Positions 1 to 8,535 of a DNA stretch of 17,140 nt are shown here, piece after piece; the stretch's first letter is position 1; each line of letters begins with the position of its first letter. The stretch covers positions 1 through 17,140 of the forward strand of contig CALGZV010000156.1 of NCBI GenBank assembly GCA_937934385.1. Reading direction: 5' to 3'. A program made the translations under genes and the position numbers. The notes under the pieces were generated by a model, which saw only the letters and a program-made list of their open reading frames with translations, was not told the DNA's origin and searched no databases. This stretch comes from an uncultured Clostridia bacterium (lineage in GTDB: Bacteria; Bacillota; Clostridia; Oscillospirales; CAG-272).

Positions 1-2007
1 CTGGCGGAAAGCTGCGGAACAGTGGTTACACAGTATGATATGGATACTGTTGCGGCGCTCGGACTCTTGAAGTTCGATTTTCTCGGCCTCAGGTATCTTA
101 CCATTATCTCGTCGGCTGAAAAGAGCATACGGGAAAATGCTCCTGATTTTGATATAACAAAGATTCCTGAGGACGATAAGAAGACATTTGATCTTATCAG
201 CCGCGGCGATACAAGCGGCATATTTCAGCTTGAATCCGCGGGAATGAGGCGTATGCTCGGAAATTTCAAGCCTGTATGTATTGAAGATATAATGGCGGCG
301 ATCGCGCTTTACCGTCCGGGACCGATGGAATCTATACCGAAATATCTTGCATCGCGCGAGGGAAAAAAGCCTGATTATTTAATCCCTGAGCTTGAAGCTA
401 TAATCTCAGACACCTGCGGATGTATAGTATACCAGGAGCAGGTAATGCAGATATGCCGCGAGATCGCCGGATATACATACGGACATGCTGATATCGTCCG
501 CAGAGCGATGAGCAAGAAAAAACACGGCGTAATGGAGCAGGAGAGGATTGCATTTGTTGACGGTGCTGCCGCGCGCGGACATGACCGTGACAAAGCAAAC
601 GCTCTGTTTGATGAGCTTGTGAGCTTTGCATCATATGCATTTAATAAAAGCCATGCGGCGGCTTATTCGGTAATATCCTACAGAACAGCATGGCTGAAGG
701 CGCATTACAGACGCGAATACATGGCTGCACTGCTTATATCGGTTCAAGACAACACCGATAAGCTTGCGTTTTATATGAACGAATGCCGGGAACACGGAAT
801 AGCGATCCTGCCTCCGGATATTGCAGAGAGCGGAATAAACTTTCAGGTCTGCAAGGACGGGATCCGTTTCGGCTTTGCCGCTATACGGAATATAGGATAC
901 AGTTTTGCCCAGGAGATAACCGAAGAACGTTCAGGTTCGCCGTTCCGCTCTTTTTACGATTTTGCAAAGCGTATGTCGGGAAAGCTGAATAAGCGTCAGG
1001 CGGAATCTCTTATACGGTCCGGTGTGTTCGATTCGCAGGGTATAAACCGCAGTATGCTGCTCGATGCATATGAACAGATCATTGATGATCTGTCAAAACG
1101 CAGCATGAGCGGGGTCGACGGACAGATAGGACTTTTCGATCTTGATTCGGAGAAAAAAGACGGGAACTCTGCTCCTGATTTTGTGTACAGGGAGCTTCCG
1201 GAGTTTCCTCTCCGGGAGAAGCTTGCTCAGGAAAAGGAAAATACGGGCTTTTATTTTTCCGGACATCCTCTTGACGATTATCGCGGTAATCCGGTGCTTC
1301 GCTTTGCTGAAAATATAACATCGCTTAAACTGAGATTTTCGCAGGATTCCGATAATCTGAAAAATGCCGCCGGATACAGTACGTCTGTCGGAGGAATTGT
1401 TACGCGCGTTACCGAAAAGACTACGAAACGCGGCGACAGAATGGCATTTATTACGCTTGAGGACGGCGGACCGTCGCTTGAAGCGATAATCTTTCCGTCT
1501 GTTTATGAGACGGCAAGGCCCTGCCTTATAGTGGGTACGGCGGTAGTTTTGAGAGGAAAAGTAAACGTTGATGATGACGGGGAGCATTTTGAACTGTCAC
1601 TTATTGTTTCGGAGGTGATTCCATTGAATCGGACGGATGCGGGTGTATCCGGCGCTGTTGCCGCAGACGGTGCGGAGTATAATGTAACCGGCGCAGGGAG
1701 TTATGTGCCGAAGCAGAATTCTTCTGAGAAAAATTCAGATATTTCGCGTCAGACGGTGGTTGAAAAGCTGTTTTTGCGACTGCCGGATCTTTTATGTGAA
1801 AAATATAAAAAGACGATGAATCTTCTGTCGATATTTACTGCCGACAGTATGCAGCCCGGTGGAGTTCAGGTAGCGCTGTATGATTCGTCCGAAAAAAAAT
1901 ATCTGCCGTACGAAGGCGGGCGTGTAATGCTGTCAGATGTAGTATTGAATGAACTGTGTTCAATGCTCGGACGTGAAAACGTCGTACTTCGCAGAAAAGT
2001 AAAATAG
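1..2007 (+). CDS. dnaE: DNA polymerase III subunit alpha (DnaE), 3' part, cut by the left edge
   Basis: The reading frame is open from base 1 and ends at TAG 2005-2007, so 668 C-terminal residues are visible. The replicative polymerase family is recognised from the KFDFLGL segment, whose Asp (codon 76-78) corresponds to the third catalytic Asp of C-family polymerases. Further support comes from GIFQLES, the ALYRPGPM and VYQEQVM segments, RRAMSKKK and FNKSHAAAYS. Helix-hairpin-helix-like sequence follows at about 780-1080. QIGLF (1123-1137) fits the beta-clamp-binding consensus. An OB-fold (about 1381-1620, GGIVTRVTEKTTKRG) and a small C-terminal domain close the protein. There is no PHP domain or first Asp pair because these lie upstream of the window. 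No intein or frameshift is seen. The 105-base gap to the next gene contains a separate promoter, and I see no convincing terminator. Confidence 0.97.
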   Translation: MAESCGTVVTQYDMDTVAALGLLKFDFLGLRYLTIISSAEKSIRENAPDFDITKIPEDDKKTFDLISRGDTSGIFQLESAGMRRMLGNFKPVCIEDIMAAIALYRPGPMESIPKYLASREGKKPDYLIPELEAIISDTCGCIVYQEQVMQICREIAGYTYGHADIVRRAMSKKKHGVMEQERIAFVDGAAARGHDRDKANALFDELVSFASYAFNKSHAAAYSVISYRTAWLKAHYRREYMAALLISVQDNTDKLAFYMNECREHGIAILPPDIAESGINFQVCKDGIRFGFAAIRNIGYSFAQEITEERSGSPFRSFYDFAKRMSGKLNKRQAESLIRSGVFDSQGINRSMLLDAYEQIIDDLSKRSMSGVDGQIGLFDLDSEKKDGNSAPDFVYRELPEFPLREKLAQEKENTGFYFSGHPLDDYRGNPVLRFAENITSLKLRFSQDSDNLKNAAGYSTSVGGIVTRVTEKTTKRGDRMAFITLEDGGPSLEAIIFPSVYETARPCLIVGTAVVLRGKVNVDDDGEHFELSLIVSEVIPLNRTDAGVSGAVAADGAEYNVTGAGSYVPKQNSSEKNSDISRQTVVEKLFLRLPDLLCEKYKKTMNLLSIFTADSMQPGGVQVALYDSSEKKYLPYEGGRVMLSDVVLNELCSMLGRENVVLRRKVK

Positions 2008-2043
2008 AATTCAGGAAATTTTAATCTGACAGAGAAAAATGTT

Positions 2044-2071
2044 ATGACAATATTAGATAACCATTCATAAT
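2044..2071 (+). promoter_or_regulatory. Putative sigma-A promoter of the PBP gene
   Basis: ATGACA (2044-2049), a 16-base spacer and CATAAT (2066-2071) each match five of six consensus bases. A transcript starting near 2078 would carry a leader of about 35 bases with the Shine-Dalgarno GGAGG at 2105-2109. A second TATAAT at 2090-2095 lies too close to the ribosome site and has no -35 partner. Confidence 0.5.
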
Positions 2072-2112
2072 ATATTCAAAATGATGAATTATAATAGTGA
2101 AAACGGAGGTGT

Positions 2113-5100
2113 ATGCAGGTGAACGAACGTGATTCAGACGGACGCGAACATATAAATAAATCTAATTCTGCCGGGATTCCAAAGCGAACCGGGAAAGGTT
2201 CTGAGGATATAGAGGCTCAGCTTCCCAAGCGAACCGGACAGCACAGTGACGATATACGTCAGGAGCTTCCGAAACGCACGGTATCCCGCAGCGGAAATGT
2301 TCCGCCGGATATTCCGAAAACAAATACCGCTGCAAGCAGCGGAGCAGATGCGGTGCAGCGTACTTCCGGCCGCACCGAAAGTACGGCTGCGGGACTTCCT
2401 GAGCGTAAAAATATGATACCGTCAGCGGGACAGCGTAAAATCGCTTCGGCAGGCGCTTCCGGACCGAAAAAAAATAATGCAGGACAGAATCTTTCCAGGA
2501 TCCGTGCAAAGGGAATGGATATGCGCGGACTTACTTCAAAGGCTGACGGCCGTTCCTCCGGAGGACAGAATTCCGGTGCGGACAGGGCGGGAAAAACTAC
2601 CGACTGGAATAAAGAAATACGAAAATCTGCAAGAATTGCCGGAAAGGTTTGCCTTAAGGTCCTTTCGTATGTTATGAATATTCTGCTTACACTGATGCTT
2701 ATCGGTATCATAGCCGGAACGATAATGGGATGCGCATTCCTTTATTATATAAACAATTATGTTGACGGAAGCATTGATAATTTCGATATGTATATGAGCG
2801 AGCAGGACGCAAGCACGTCGGTCTATTATATGGACTGGGAGGACAGAGCGAGCGGAATAGGTACGCCTGTTGAAATAGAGGATCAGCGGCTTTACGCAAA
2901 GGAAAACCGCATGATCGTTTCATACAAAGACGTTCCGAAATATCTCATTGACGCATATGTTTCAACAGAAGATCACAGATTCTGGACGCATTCGGGTGTC
3001 GACTGGATCAGAACCATACGTGCCGCGCTTAACTATTTTCTCGGATCGTCGAGCTTCGGAGGCGCCTCTACGATTACTCAGCAGGTGGTAAAGAATCTGA
3101 CGGAGTATGATGATATTACGATACAGCGCAAGGTTCAGGAGATCATGTGCGCATTGAATCTTGAAAAAACCAAAGATAAGACCGAGATCATGGAGCTTTA
3201 TCTTAATCTTGTATACTGCTCAAGAGGCTGTTACGGAGTTCAGTCTGCCGCATATGTCTATTTCGGTAAAGACGTCAGTGAGCTTTCGCTTGTAGAATGT
3301 GTTGCGATTGCAGGTATTACACAGGCTCCGACTAAATATGATCCTGTTTCAAATCCCGAAAACAATAAACAGAAGCGTCAGAAAATGCTTGATAACATGC
3401 TTCATTACGGAAATATAACACAGCAGGAGTATGACGAAGCATATAACGCCGATCTCGTTCTCAACTACAGCAAGAGCAATGCTGAGAGTTCAAGCGGATC
3501 GAATGTATTCAGCTGGTATATGGAGGCAGTGTTTGACGAAGCCAATGAGCTTCTTCAGGAGGAAAGAGGTCTTTCATATTCTGCTGCGCAGAAGTATATC
3601 TATACCGGAGGCTTGCAGATCATCACGGCGATGGATCCGCAGATACAGAATATACTCGAGGATTATTATGAAAATGATGCGAACTTTCCTCGTATAAACA
3701 ATTCCGGAGTTCAGCCGGAATCGTCCATGGTCATAATCGATCCGTATTCGGGAGATGTTGTCGGACTTATCGGCGGAAGGGGACGCAAAACACAGAATCT
3801 TATTGAAAACTGTGCTACCGAAACACTGAGATCGCCGGGTTCATCCATAAAGCCGATCTCTGTTTATGCGCCTGCGATTGAATATAATGTTATAAATTAC
3901 GCAAGTGTTATTGATGACAGTCCCGTAAATTTCGGAGAAGTAACAACAGATGCTAACGGTAATAAAGTGTATTCGCGTCCTGACGGATATCCTCAGAACT
4001 ATTCCAATACTTACCGGGGACTTACAACTATTGACTATGCAGTAACAAACTCGCTGAACACAGTGGCGTATAAGGTGCTTGATATGCTTACGCTCGACCG
4101 TTCGTTTGATTTCGTAAAAAACAAGCTTCATATGAACAGCCTTCTCGACAGCTATGAAACTAAGAGCGGTATGATTCTTTCCGACAAGGACTATTCGGCG
4201 CTTGCTCTCGGCGGAATGAACTACGGCGTTACTCTTCTTGAGCTGACTGCCGCATATCAGATATTCCCTAACAACGGAGTTTATAATACGCCTCACACTG
4301 TCCTTCAGATAAAGGATAAAAACGGAAATATTATTGTTGACAGGGGCATCGAAAGTGAGGTTGTTATAAGCGACCAGACAGCAACAATCATGACAAAGCT
4401 GCTTGAAAATGTTGTCCGCCGCGGTACGGCAAGCTCGATAACTCTTAAAAACAGGGTTGACGTTGCAGGAAAAACGGGTACAACGACAGATGACCGCGAC
4501 CGTTGGTTTGTCGGATATACGCCTTATTATGTGGCGGGCGTATGGTTCGGGTACAAGATGCCTCAGAGTCTGAGTGCGTTCTCTGCTTCTGTTCCGCCGT
4601 CCGCAAAGATATGGGATGATGTAATGAATAAAATTCAGGATATCATCGCAGAGAGGTGTACCGAAAAGGGAGAGGCTCTGAAAACATTTGTTGATGCCCC
4701 CGGAATTATTGAGTGCAACTATTGTATTGATTCCGGTAAGGTATACGGTGATACATGCCGCAATGATCCGAGAGGAAGCCGTGTTGCAACAGGTTACTTT
4801 ACACTTGCTACAATGCCTACCGATCCTTGCGATACACATGTAATGGTAAGCTATGACGGAAACAACGGTGTTGCAAACACAGGCTGTAAAACGAATAAAA
4901 AGGTTGCGCTTCTGAATATTCCGACAAGAAACTTTCCGGTTCAGGTAAGGATTACAGATGCACAGTACACATGGCGCGATATAGGCTCGTATGATTTTTG
5001 TACCGATCCGTCGCTGCCATTCTATGCCGCTGCACTTACACCGGGAACATTTACGGGTATTTCGGGCGGCGGCGTGCAGTTCAACAGAGGTTGTTCCGAG

Positions 5101-5196
5101 CATGGCAAGGCGGAGGAAACAACGGCTGCACAGACGGAGGCGGTAAGCGAGCCGGAAACAGACGCTTCTCCGGAAACTAAAAAGCCTGCGGCGTGA
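2113..5196 (+). CDS. Class A penicillin-binding protein (bifunctional transglycosylase/transpeptidase)
   Basis: This enzyme polymerises lipid II into glycan strands and cross-links the stem peptides outside the membrane. Residues 1-178 are a long basic, low-complexity cytoplasmic tail with a tandem repeat. One membrane anchor follows (about 182-213). The GT51 domain shows STEDHRFWTHSGVD with catalytic Glu286, GASTITQQ (317-324), RKVQE (339-343) and ELYLNLVYCSRGCYG (361-375). The transpeptidase has SSIK with nucleophile Ser577, SLN (647-649) and KTGT (787-790). The C-terminal tail (about 998-1027) is rich in Thr, Glu, Ala and Pro. At 1027 residues it is longer than typical PBP1a, mainly because of the N-terminal tail. 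GGAGG (2105-2109) is only 3 bases from ATG 2113 but 9 from the in-frame GTG 2119, so the true start may be 2119. Monocistronic by appearance. The symbol ponA or mrcA would be a guess. Confidence 0.96.
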   Translation: MQVNERDSDGREHINKSNSAGIPKRTGKGSEDIEAQLPKRTGQHSDDIRQELPKRTVSRSGNVPPDIPKTNTAASSGADAVQRTSGRTESTAAGLPERKNMIPSAGQRKIASAGASGPKKNNAGQNLSRIRAKGMDMRGLTSKADGRSSGGQNSGADRAGKTTDWNKEIRKSARIAGKVCLKVLSYVMNILLTLMLIGIIAGTIMGCAFLYYINNYVDGSIDNFDMYMSEQDASTSVYYMDWEDRASGIGTPVEIEDQRLYAKENRMIVSYKDVPKYLIDAYVSTEDHRFWTHSGVDWIRTIRAALNYFLGSSSFGGASTITQQVVKNLTEYDDITIQRKVQEIMCALNLEKTKDKTEIMELYLNLVYCSRGCYGVQSAAYVYFGKDVSELSLVECVAIAGITQAPTKYDPVSNPENNKQKRQKMLDNMLHYGNITQQEYDEAYNADLVLNYSKSNAESSSGSNVFSWYMEAVFDEANELLQEERGLSYSAAQKYIYTGGLQIITAMDPQIQNILEDYYENDANFPRINNSGVQPESSMVIIDPYSGDVVGLIGGRGRKTQNLIENCATETLRSPGSSIKPISVYAPAIEYNVINYASVIDDSPVNFGEVTTDANGNKVYSRPDGYPQNYSNTYRGLTTIDYAVTNSLNTVAYKVLDMLTLDRSFDFVKNKLHMNSLLDSYETKSGMILSDKDYSALALGGMNYGVTLLELTAAYQIFPNNGVYNTPHTVLQIKDKNGNIIVDRGIESEVVISDQTATIMTKLLENVVRRGTASSITLKNRVDVAGKTGTTTDDRDRWFVGYTPYYVAGVWFGYKMPQSLSAFSASVPPSAKIWDDVMNKIQDIIAERCTEKGEALKTFVDAPGIIECNYCIDSGKVYGDTCRNDPRGSRVATGYFTLATMPTDPCDTHVMVSYDGNNGVANTGCKTNKKVALLNIPTRNFPVQVRITDAQYTWRDIGSYDFCTDPSLPFYAAALTPGTFTGISGGGVQFNRGCSEHGKAEETTAAQTEAVSEPETDASPETKKPAA
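2176..2355 (+). repeat. Four tandem 45-base/15-residue repeats in the PBP N-terminal tail
   Basis: Units start at 2176, 2221, 2266 and 2311. They encode IPKRTGKGSEDIEAQ, LPKRTGQHSDDIRQE, LPKRTVSRSGNVPPD and the degenerate IPKTNTAASSGADAV. The [IL]PKRT core is kept in three units and the first two also share G-x-x-S-[ED]-D-I. Unit length is constant although codons differ. A further LPERK at about residue 95 may be a relic. Confidence 0.85.
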
Positions 5197-5498
5197 CCGT
5201 AAGCTCTGTAGCAGTTATTCGCATGAGTAATTTTCCGGCTTATGATGATCTTTTGTTAATGTAACTGACGGTTGGCTTTTTTGGCGCTTAAGGTATTGTT
5301 TTATATCTGATATGAATACGGATATATAAAAATATAATTTTTTTAAAATAAAAAGCTGCGGAATTAAAACCAAACGTAAATAAAAACATAAATGCAGGGC
5401 AGGTCTCATATATTGAAAAGGGACCTGCCCGCTTTTGCGGTGTGTCCGAAACTTGTATGATGCAGGGGTATGCCTTTGCCGAAAGGAACGGTACAGCC
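5197..5498. other. Gene-free stretch between the PBP and tspO-like genes
   Basis: About 300 bases, AT-rich from 5290 to 5395. Apart from the hairpin at 5397-5430 I see no coding signal. TATAAT at 5333-5338 could serve as a -10 box, but I find no credible -35 at the right distance. The open frame reaches back to GTG 5442, but that segment lacks a ribosome site and does not resemble TspO. Confidence 0.5.
5397..5434 (+). terminator. Strong hairpin, possible terminator or leader structure
   Basis: GGGCAGGTCTC (5397-5407) pairs with GGGACCTGCCC (5420-5430) through 11 base pairs, one of them a wobble, around a 12-base loop. Only four T follow (5433-5436 area, after GC), so as a rho-independent terminator it is weak. 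It lies about 200 bases after the PBP stop and 70 before the next start. It could equally be a leader element of the tspO-like gene. Confidence 0.45.
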
Positions 5499-6014
5499 AT
5501 GAAAATTAAAAAAACATTTCCGAAAATACGCGCTGATCTGTGCAGGATAAATGCTAAAACTACGATTATAGCGGCCGCGGCGGTTCTTATTGTAGGATTT
5601 CTTGTATTTATTTCGGTAGGAAGAAGCCGTATTTATTCCTGTTTGCTTCTTCCGTCCTTCGCGCCGCCGCGTATTATTTTTCCGATAGTCTGGACAATTT
5701 TATATTTGCTTATAGGAGGCTGCGCCGGAGCGATATACGGAGTGTGCGATAAATGTTTCGAAACACTGAAGTACAAAAGTCTTTTGTTTTTCGTACTGAT
5801 GCTGTTTCTGAACTATGTATGGTATCCGGTATTTTTCGGCGCGGGAGCAAGATTTATTGCACTTATAATCTGCGGCGCACTGATTGCTATTACACTGCCG
5901 ATAAGAGTCATGTTCGGTAAATTCTTTCATACTGCGAAGCTGATAATGACTGTGTATCTTGTATGGCTGTGCTTTTCATTTTTACTTTGTCTTGCCATTG
6001 TATTGATAAATTGA
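5499..6014 (+). CDS. tspO: TspO/MBR-family membrane protein
   Basis: This is a small integral membrane protein of the tryptophan-rich sensory protein/peripheral benzodiazepine receptor family. Members bind porphyrins and related ligands; the role in anaerobic Firmicutes is unclear. About five membrane segments are visible in 171 residues, as the family expects. Family signatures are PSFAPPRIIFPIVWTILYL (from residue 52), FLNYVWYPVFFG (103-114) and a final VYLVWLCFSFLLCLAIVLIN. The N-terminal 20 residues are basic and cytosolic. I chose ATG 5499 because AAAGGA lies about 11 bases upstream. The frame can be extended to ATG 5457 or GTG 5442, but those starts have no ribosome site and add non-homologous sequence. 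It is relatively poor in Trp compared with classical TspO. Confidence 0.88.
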   Translation: MKIKKTFPKIRADLCRINAKTTIIAAAAVLIVGFLVFISVGRSRIYSCLLLPSFAPPRIIFPIVWTILYLLIGGCAGAIYGVCDKCFETLKYKSLLFFVLMLFLNYVWYPVFFGAGARFIALIICGALIAITLPIRVMFGKFFHTAKLIMTVYLVWLCFSFLLCLAIVLIN

Positions 6015-6057
6015 AGGGGAACATATAGACAAAAAACGACAAATATGTAATTTTGTA

Positions 6058-6086
6058 TTGCACTCGTATAAAAAATCTGTTATTAT
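6058..6086 (+). promoter_or_regulatory. Putative promoter of the GHL10-like gene
   Basis: TTGCAC (6058-6063), a 17-base spacer and TATTAT (6081-6086). The -35 box matches only three consensus positions but the spacing is ideal. The resulting leader of about 85 bases contains a small GTGAG-ATAA-CTCAC hairpin (6146-6159). Confidence 0.45.
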
Positions 6087-6176
6087 AGATAATGCAGGAT
6101 AATAATGTGTGAGGCATGAAGACGCAGATGTTTCATAAAAGATCGGTGAGATAACTCACAGAATAAACGGAATAAA

Positions 6177-7436
6177 ATGAATAAAAGAAAGCTTATATAT
6201 ACTGCGGCGCTTACCTTTGCTGCGGTAATAGTCGGAGCAATCGGCTCAGCGTGTTCGCGCGATGAACAGAACCTGAATCCGAATACAGAGGAGCATGATG
6301 TGCCTCCGGTTTCGGCAGCGGAGGAAGTTCGGGGCGTATGGATTGCATCTGTATATAATATAAATTATCCGTCGTCACGTGAACTTGACGCATCGGCGCT
6401 GAAATCCGAAATTGACGAAATTATAGACTGCGCTGTTGAAAGCGGGCTGAATACCGTATGTTTTCAGGCGCGTCCGTCCTGCGATGCCCTGTATGATTCC
6501 GGAATATTTCCGGTATCGTCGGTAATATCTGCCGGCAGGGTACTTCCGGACGGATTTGATCCGCTCGGATATATTGTAGCAAAGGCACATTCGGCAGGCA
6601 TTGATGTAATAGCATGGATAAATCCGCTGCGGGTAACGGCTTCAAAGGCAGATGACAGAGAAGCGGCATTTGCGCAGCTTTCACAGGAAAGTCCTGCTGC
6701 ACAGCATCCGGAGTACTGTGTTTTTTACGGCGGCGGACTGTGGCTCGATCCCGGAATACCGGACGTCAGACAGCTTGTTGCCGACGGCGTTCGTGAAATT
6801 GTCACTTCATATGACGTTGACGGAGTAATATTTGACGACTATTTTTATCCGTATCCGTCTGACGGAGATATTTACGACGATTCCGCAAGCTATACTGAAT
6901 TCGGCGGAGGAAAAGAACGGGGCGATTTCAGACGCGAAAATGTGAATGAGCTTGTAAGACTGTGCGGAGAAACTGTAAAGAATGCTGATGCCGATTTGAG
7001 CTTCGGTGTTTCTCCTTTCGGGATATGGAGGAATTCCTCGACCGATCCCAGAGGAAGCGATACCGCCGGGCTTCAGGCATATGACACACTTTACTGCGAT
7101 GCGCTTGCATGGATAGACGGCGGGTATATTGATTATATAGCGCCTCAGCTTTACTGGAGCGGAGATAATCAGAAGGCGTCATATGATATTCTTCTTAAGT
7201 GGTGGAGCGATGCAGTAAAGGGCAGCAATGTAAAACTTATGATCTCTCACGGTACATATAAGATCTCCGAATGGAACAGCTCAGATGAGATCGCACGTCA
7301 GATCGCAGAATCGCGTATGGTATCTTCGTATGCCGGAGGTCTTCATTACGGTTATGCAGCTATCCGTGACGATGTTCTCGGAATAAAGGAAAAACTTGCA
7401 GGACTGTATTCGCCGTCAATGTCTTATACAGACTGA
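6177..7436 (+). CDS. Exported glycoside-hydrolase-like protein (DUF187/GHL10 family)
   Basis: The family has a TIM-barrel fold and is predicted to act on cell-wall or other polysaccharide. Its exact substrate is not established by the sequence. Residues 1-25 form a signal peptide with a basic start and a hydrophobic core ending GAIGSAC. Cys26 could be lipidated, but Gly at -3 is not a canonical lipobox. Recognisable blocks are VRGVWIASVYNINYPS, NTVCFQARPSCDALYDS, GIDVIAWINPLRVT, VDGVIFDDYFYPYP, FGVSPFGIWRN and IDYIAPQLYW. The FDDYFYP Asp pair is the usual candidate for the acidic centre. At 419 residues the protein is a single domain without the SH3 or FN3 tails some relatives carry. The ribosome site is weak (CGGA about 5 bases before ATG). 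It appears to be transcribed alone. Confidence 0.92.
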   Translation: MNKRKLIYTAALTFAAVIVGAIGSACSRDEQNLNPNTEEHDVPPVSAAEEVRGVWIASVYNINYPSSRELDASALKSEIDEIIDCAVESGLNTVCFQARPSCDALYDSGIFPVSSVISAGRVLPDGFDPLGYIVAKAHSAGIDVIAWINPLRVTASKADDREAAFAQLSQESPAAQHPEYCVFYGGGLWLDPGIPDVRQLVADGVREIVTSYDVDGVIFDDYFYPYPSDGDIYDDSASYTEFGGGKERGDFRRENVNELVRLCGETVKNADADLSFGVSPFGIWRNSSTDPRGSDTAGLQAYDTLYCDALAWIDGGYIDYIAPQLYWSGDNQKASYDILLKWWSDAVKGSNVKLMISHGTYKISEWNSSDEIARQIAESRMVSSYAGGLHYGYAAIRDDVLGIKEKLAGLYSPSMSYTD

Positions 7437-7734
7437 TGACCGGCATATTATCATTGCGCAAAAATCAGTGCTGTTTATCATGACTTTGTAAACAAAACGG
7501 CTGTTGTACAGACATAATTTTCTTATGAGATTACTCCGCTTACGGATACTGTACAATCGGAGAATTACCATATATTTAGGGGTAGCATTTTTCTTTCCGA
7601 ACGCTTATAATGTAAGTAAGCGTTATATATAAACAGGCTTAATTTTTATTTCTATAAAATACAGCGGATCATGACTTGCCGTATGATGCAGAGCAGTATG
7701 ATCCGAAGCTTTTCGGAAAGGACAGATACCTGAG
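7437..7734. other. Gene-free stretch upstream of mecA
   Basis: About 300 bases without a credible coding frame. It holds the palindrome and TATAAT box annotated at 7600-7624. No convincing terminator for the upstream gene is visible. Confidence 0.5.
7600..7624 (+). promoter_or_regulatory. Palindrome overlapping a perfect -10 box upstream of mecA
   Basis: AACGCTTA (7600-7607) and TAAGCGTT (7617-7624) are perfect inverted 8-mers separated by 9 bases. TATAAT (7606-7611) starts inside the left arm. The -35 at 17 bases (TAGCAT, 7583-7588) is poor. The layout fits an operator over a promoter core. The start of mecA is about 115 bases downstream. Confidence 0.5.
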
Positions 7735-8448
7735 ATGGAATTCATAATGATAAGTGACAGTAAGCTCAAGATCGCTCTCACTCCTGCAGATATGAAGGAA
7801 TATTCGCTCGATTGTGAGACGATAGATTATGACAAGACGGAGACAAGAGCTGCATTTTGGCAATTTTTTGATGATGTTAAGCTAAGAACAGGATTTGATG
7901 CCGCATCTGACCGGATATTCGTTCAGATATATTCGTCTGTCGGCGGAGGATGTGAAATGTATGTTACTAAGCTTGCGGAGGAGCCGGAAGCAGATATTCA
8001 GGAGCCGGAGGCCGGAGAACAACGGGAAAAGCATCCGCTCAGTATCGCGGTGAATGATCCTGAAGCAGCCGGCTGCTGCGGTGAATCTGCATTACCGTAT
8101 GAAAAAGATTACAGCACTTCAGATGAAGCAGCAAACAATAATGTTCCGTCAGATTCAGCTCAGCGATACATATACCGTACAGAATCGATAGGCGAGCTTC
8201 TCGGACTTTGCGGATATCTCGGAGGAAGAAACGATATAGCTGCAAGCTCCGCATACAGTGATCCTATTGGCGGAAGATATTATCTTATGATCGAAACACT
8301 TGCATGCGGCAGGGAAATTATTCCTCTTTCAGCATATCTTGATGAATACGGAGAGCCTTGTCCGTCAGGCGCAGAGATGTATATTGCTGAACATATGAAC
8401 TGCATATGCCGTGAAAATGCTGTCGGTATATTAGCTGATCTTATGTGA
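7735..8448 (+). CDS. mecA: MecA-like adaptor protein for ClpC
   Basis: MecA-family adaptors bind substrates and deliver them to the ClpC unfoldase of ClpCP. The 237-residue protein has the expected two-domain plan. The N-terminal substrate-binding domain (about 1-80) begins with I-S-D-SKLKIALTPADMKEY and ends with GGGCEMYVTK, which is close to family consensus. An acidic linker (81-143, Glu/Asp/Ala-rich) is longer than usual and probably disordered. The C-terminal ClpC-binding domain (144-237) has GRYYLMIE, LDEYGEPC and YIAEHMNCICRENAV. AAAGGA lies about 11 bases before ATG 7735. MetI at 7747 is an alternative. The C-domain is rather divergent and Cys-containing, so which substrates or regulators it serves cannot be read from the sequence. 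Confidence 0.85.
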   Translation: MEFIMISDSKLKIALTPADMKEYSLDCETIDYDKTETRAAFWQFFDDVKLRTGFDAASDRIFVQIYSSVGGGCEMYVTKLAEEPEADIQEPEAGEQREKHPLSIAVNDPEAAGCCGESALPYEKDYSTSDEAANNNVPSDSAQRYIYRTESIGELLGLCGYLGGRNDIAASSAYSDPIGGRYYLMIETLACGREIIPLSAYLDEYGEPCPSGAEMYIAEHMNCICRENAVGILADLM

Positions 8449-8535
8449 TAAGGTGTGCATAAAGAAGTAATACATATACCGGATATTTCGGAGACGTTTT
8501 AAATTAAAGGACTTTATAAAGTGAAAGGAAAGAAA

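Noticed and set aside
1093..1587. 164-codon minus-strand frame inside dnaE
   Set aside because: Antisense to a conserved polymerase region, with no family resemblance.
3841..5103. 420-codon open frame on the minus strand inside the PBP gene
   Set aside because: It lies wholly antisense to a strongly conserved coding region, is Cys/Arg/Ile-rich without any recognisable domain, and has no ribosome site. It is a by-product of codon usage.
5442..5498. N-terminal extension of the tspO-like gene to GTG 5442
   Set aside because: No ribosome site, it begins right behind the hairpin, and the added residues do not resemble the family.
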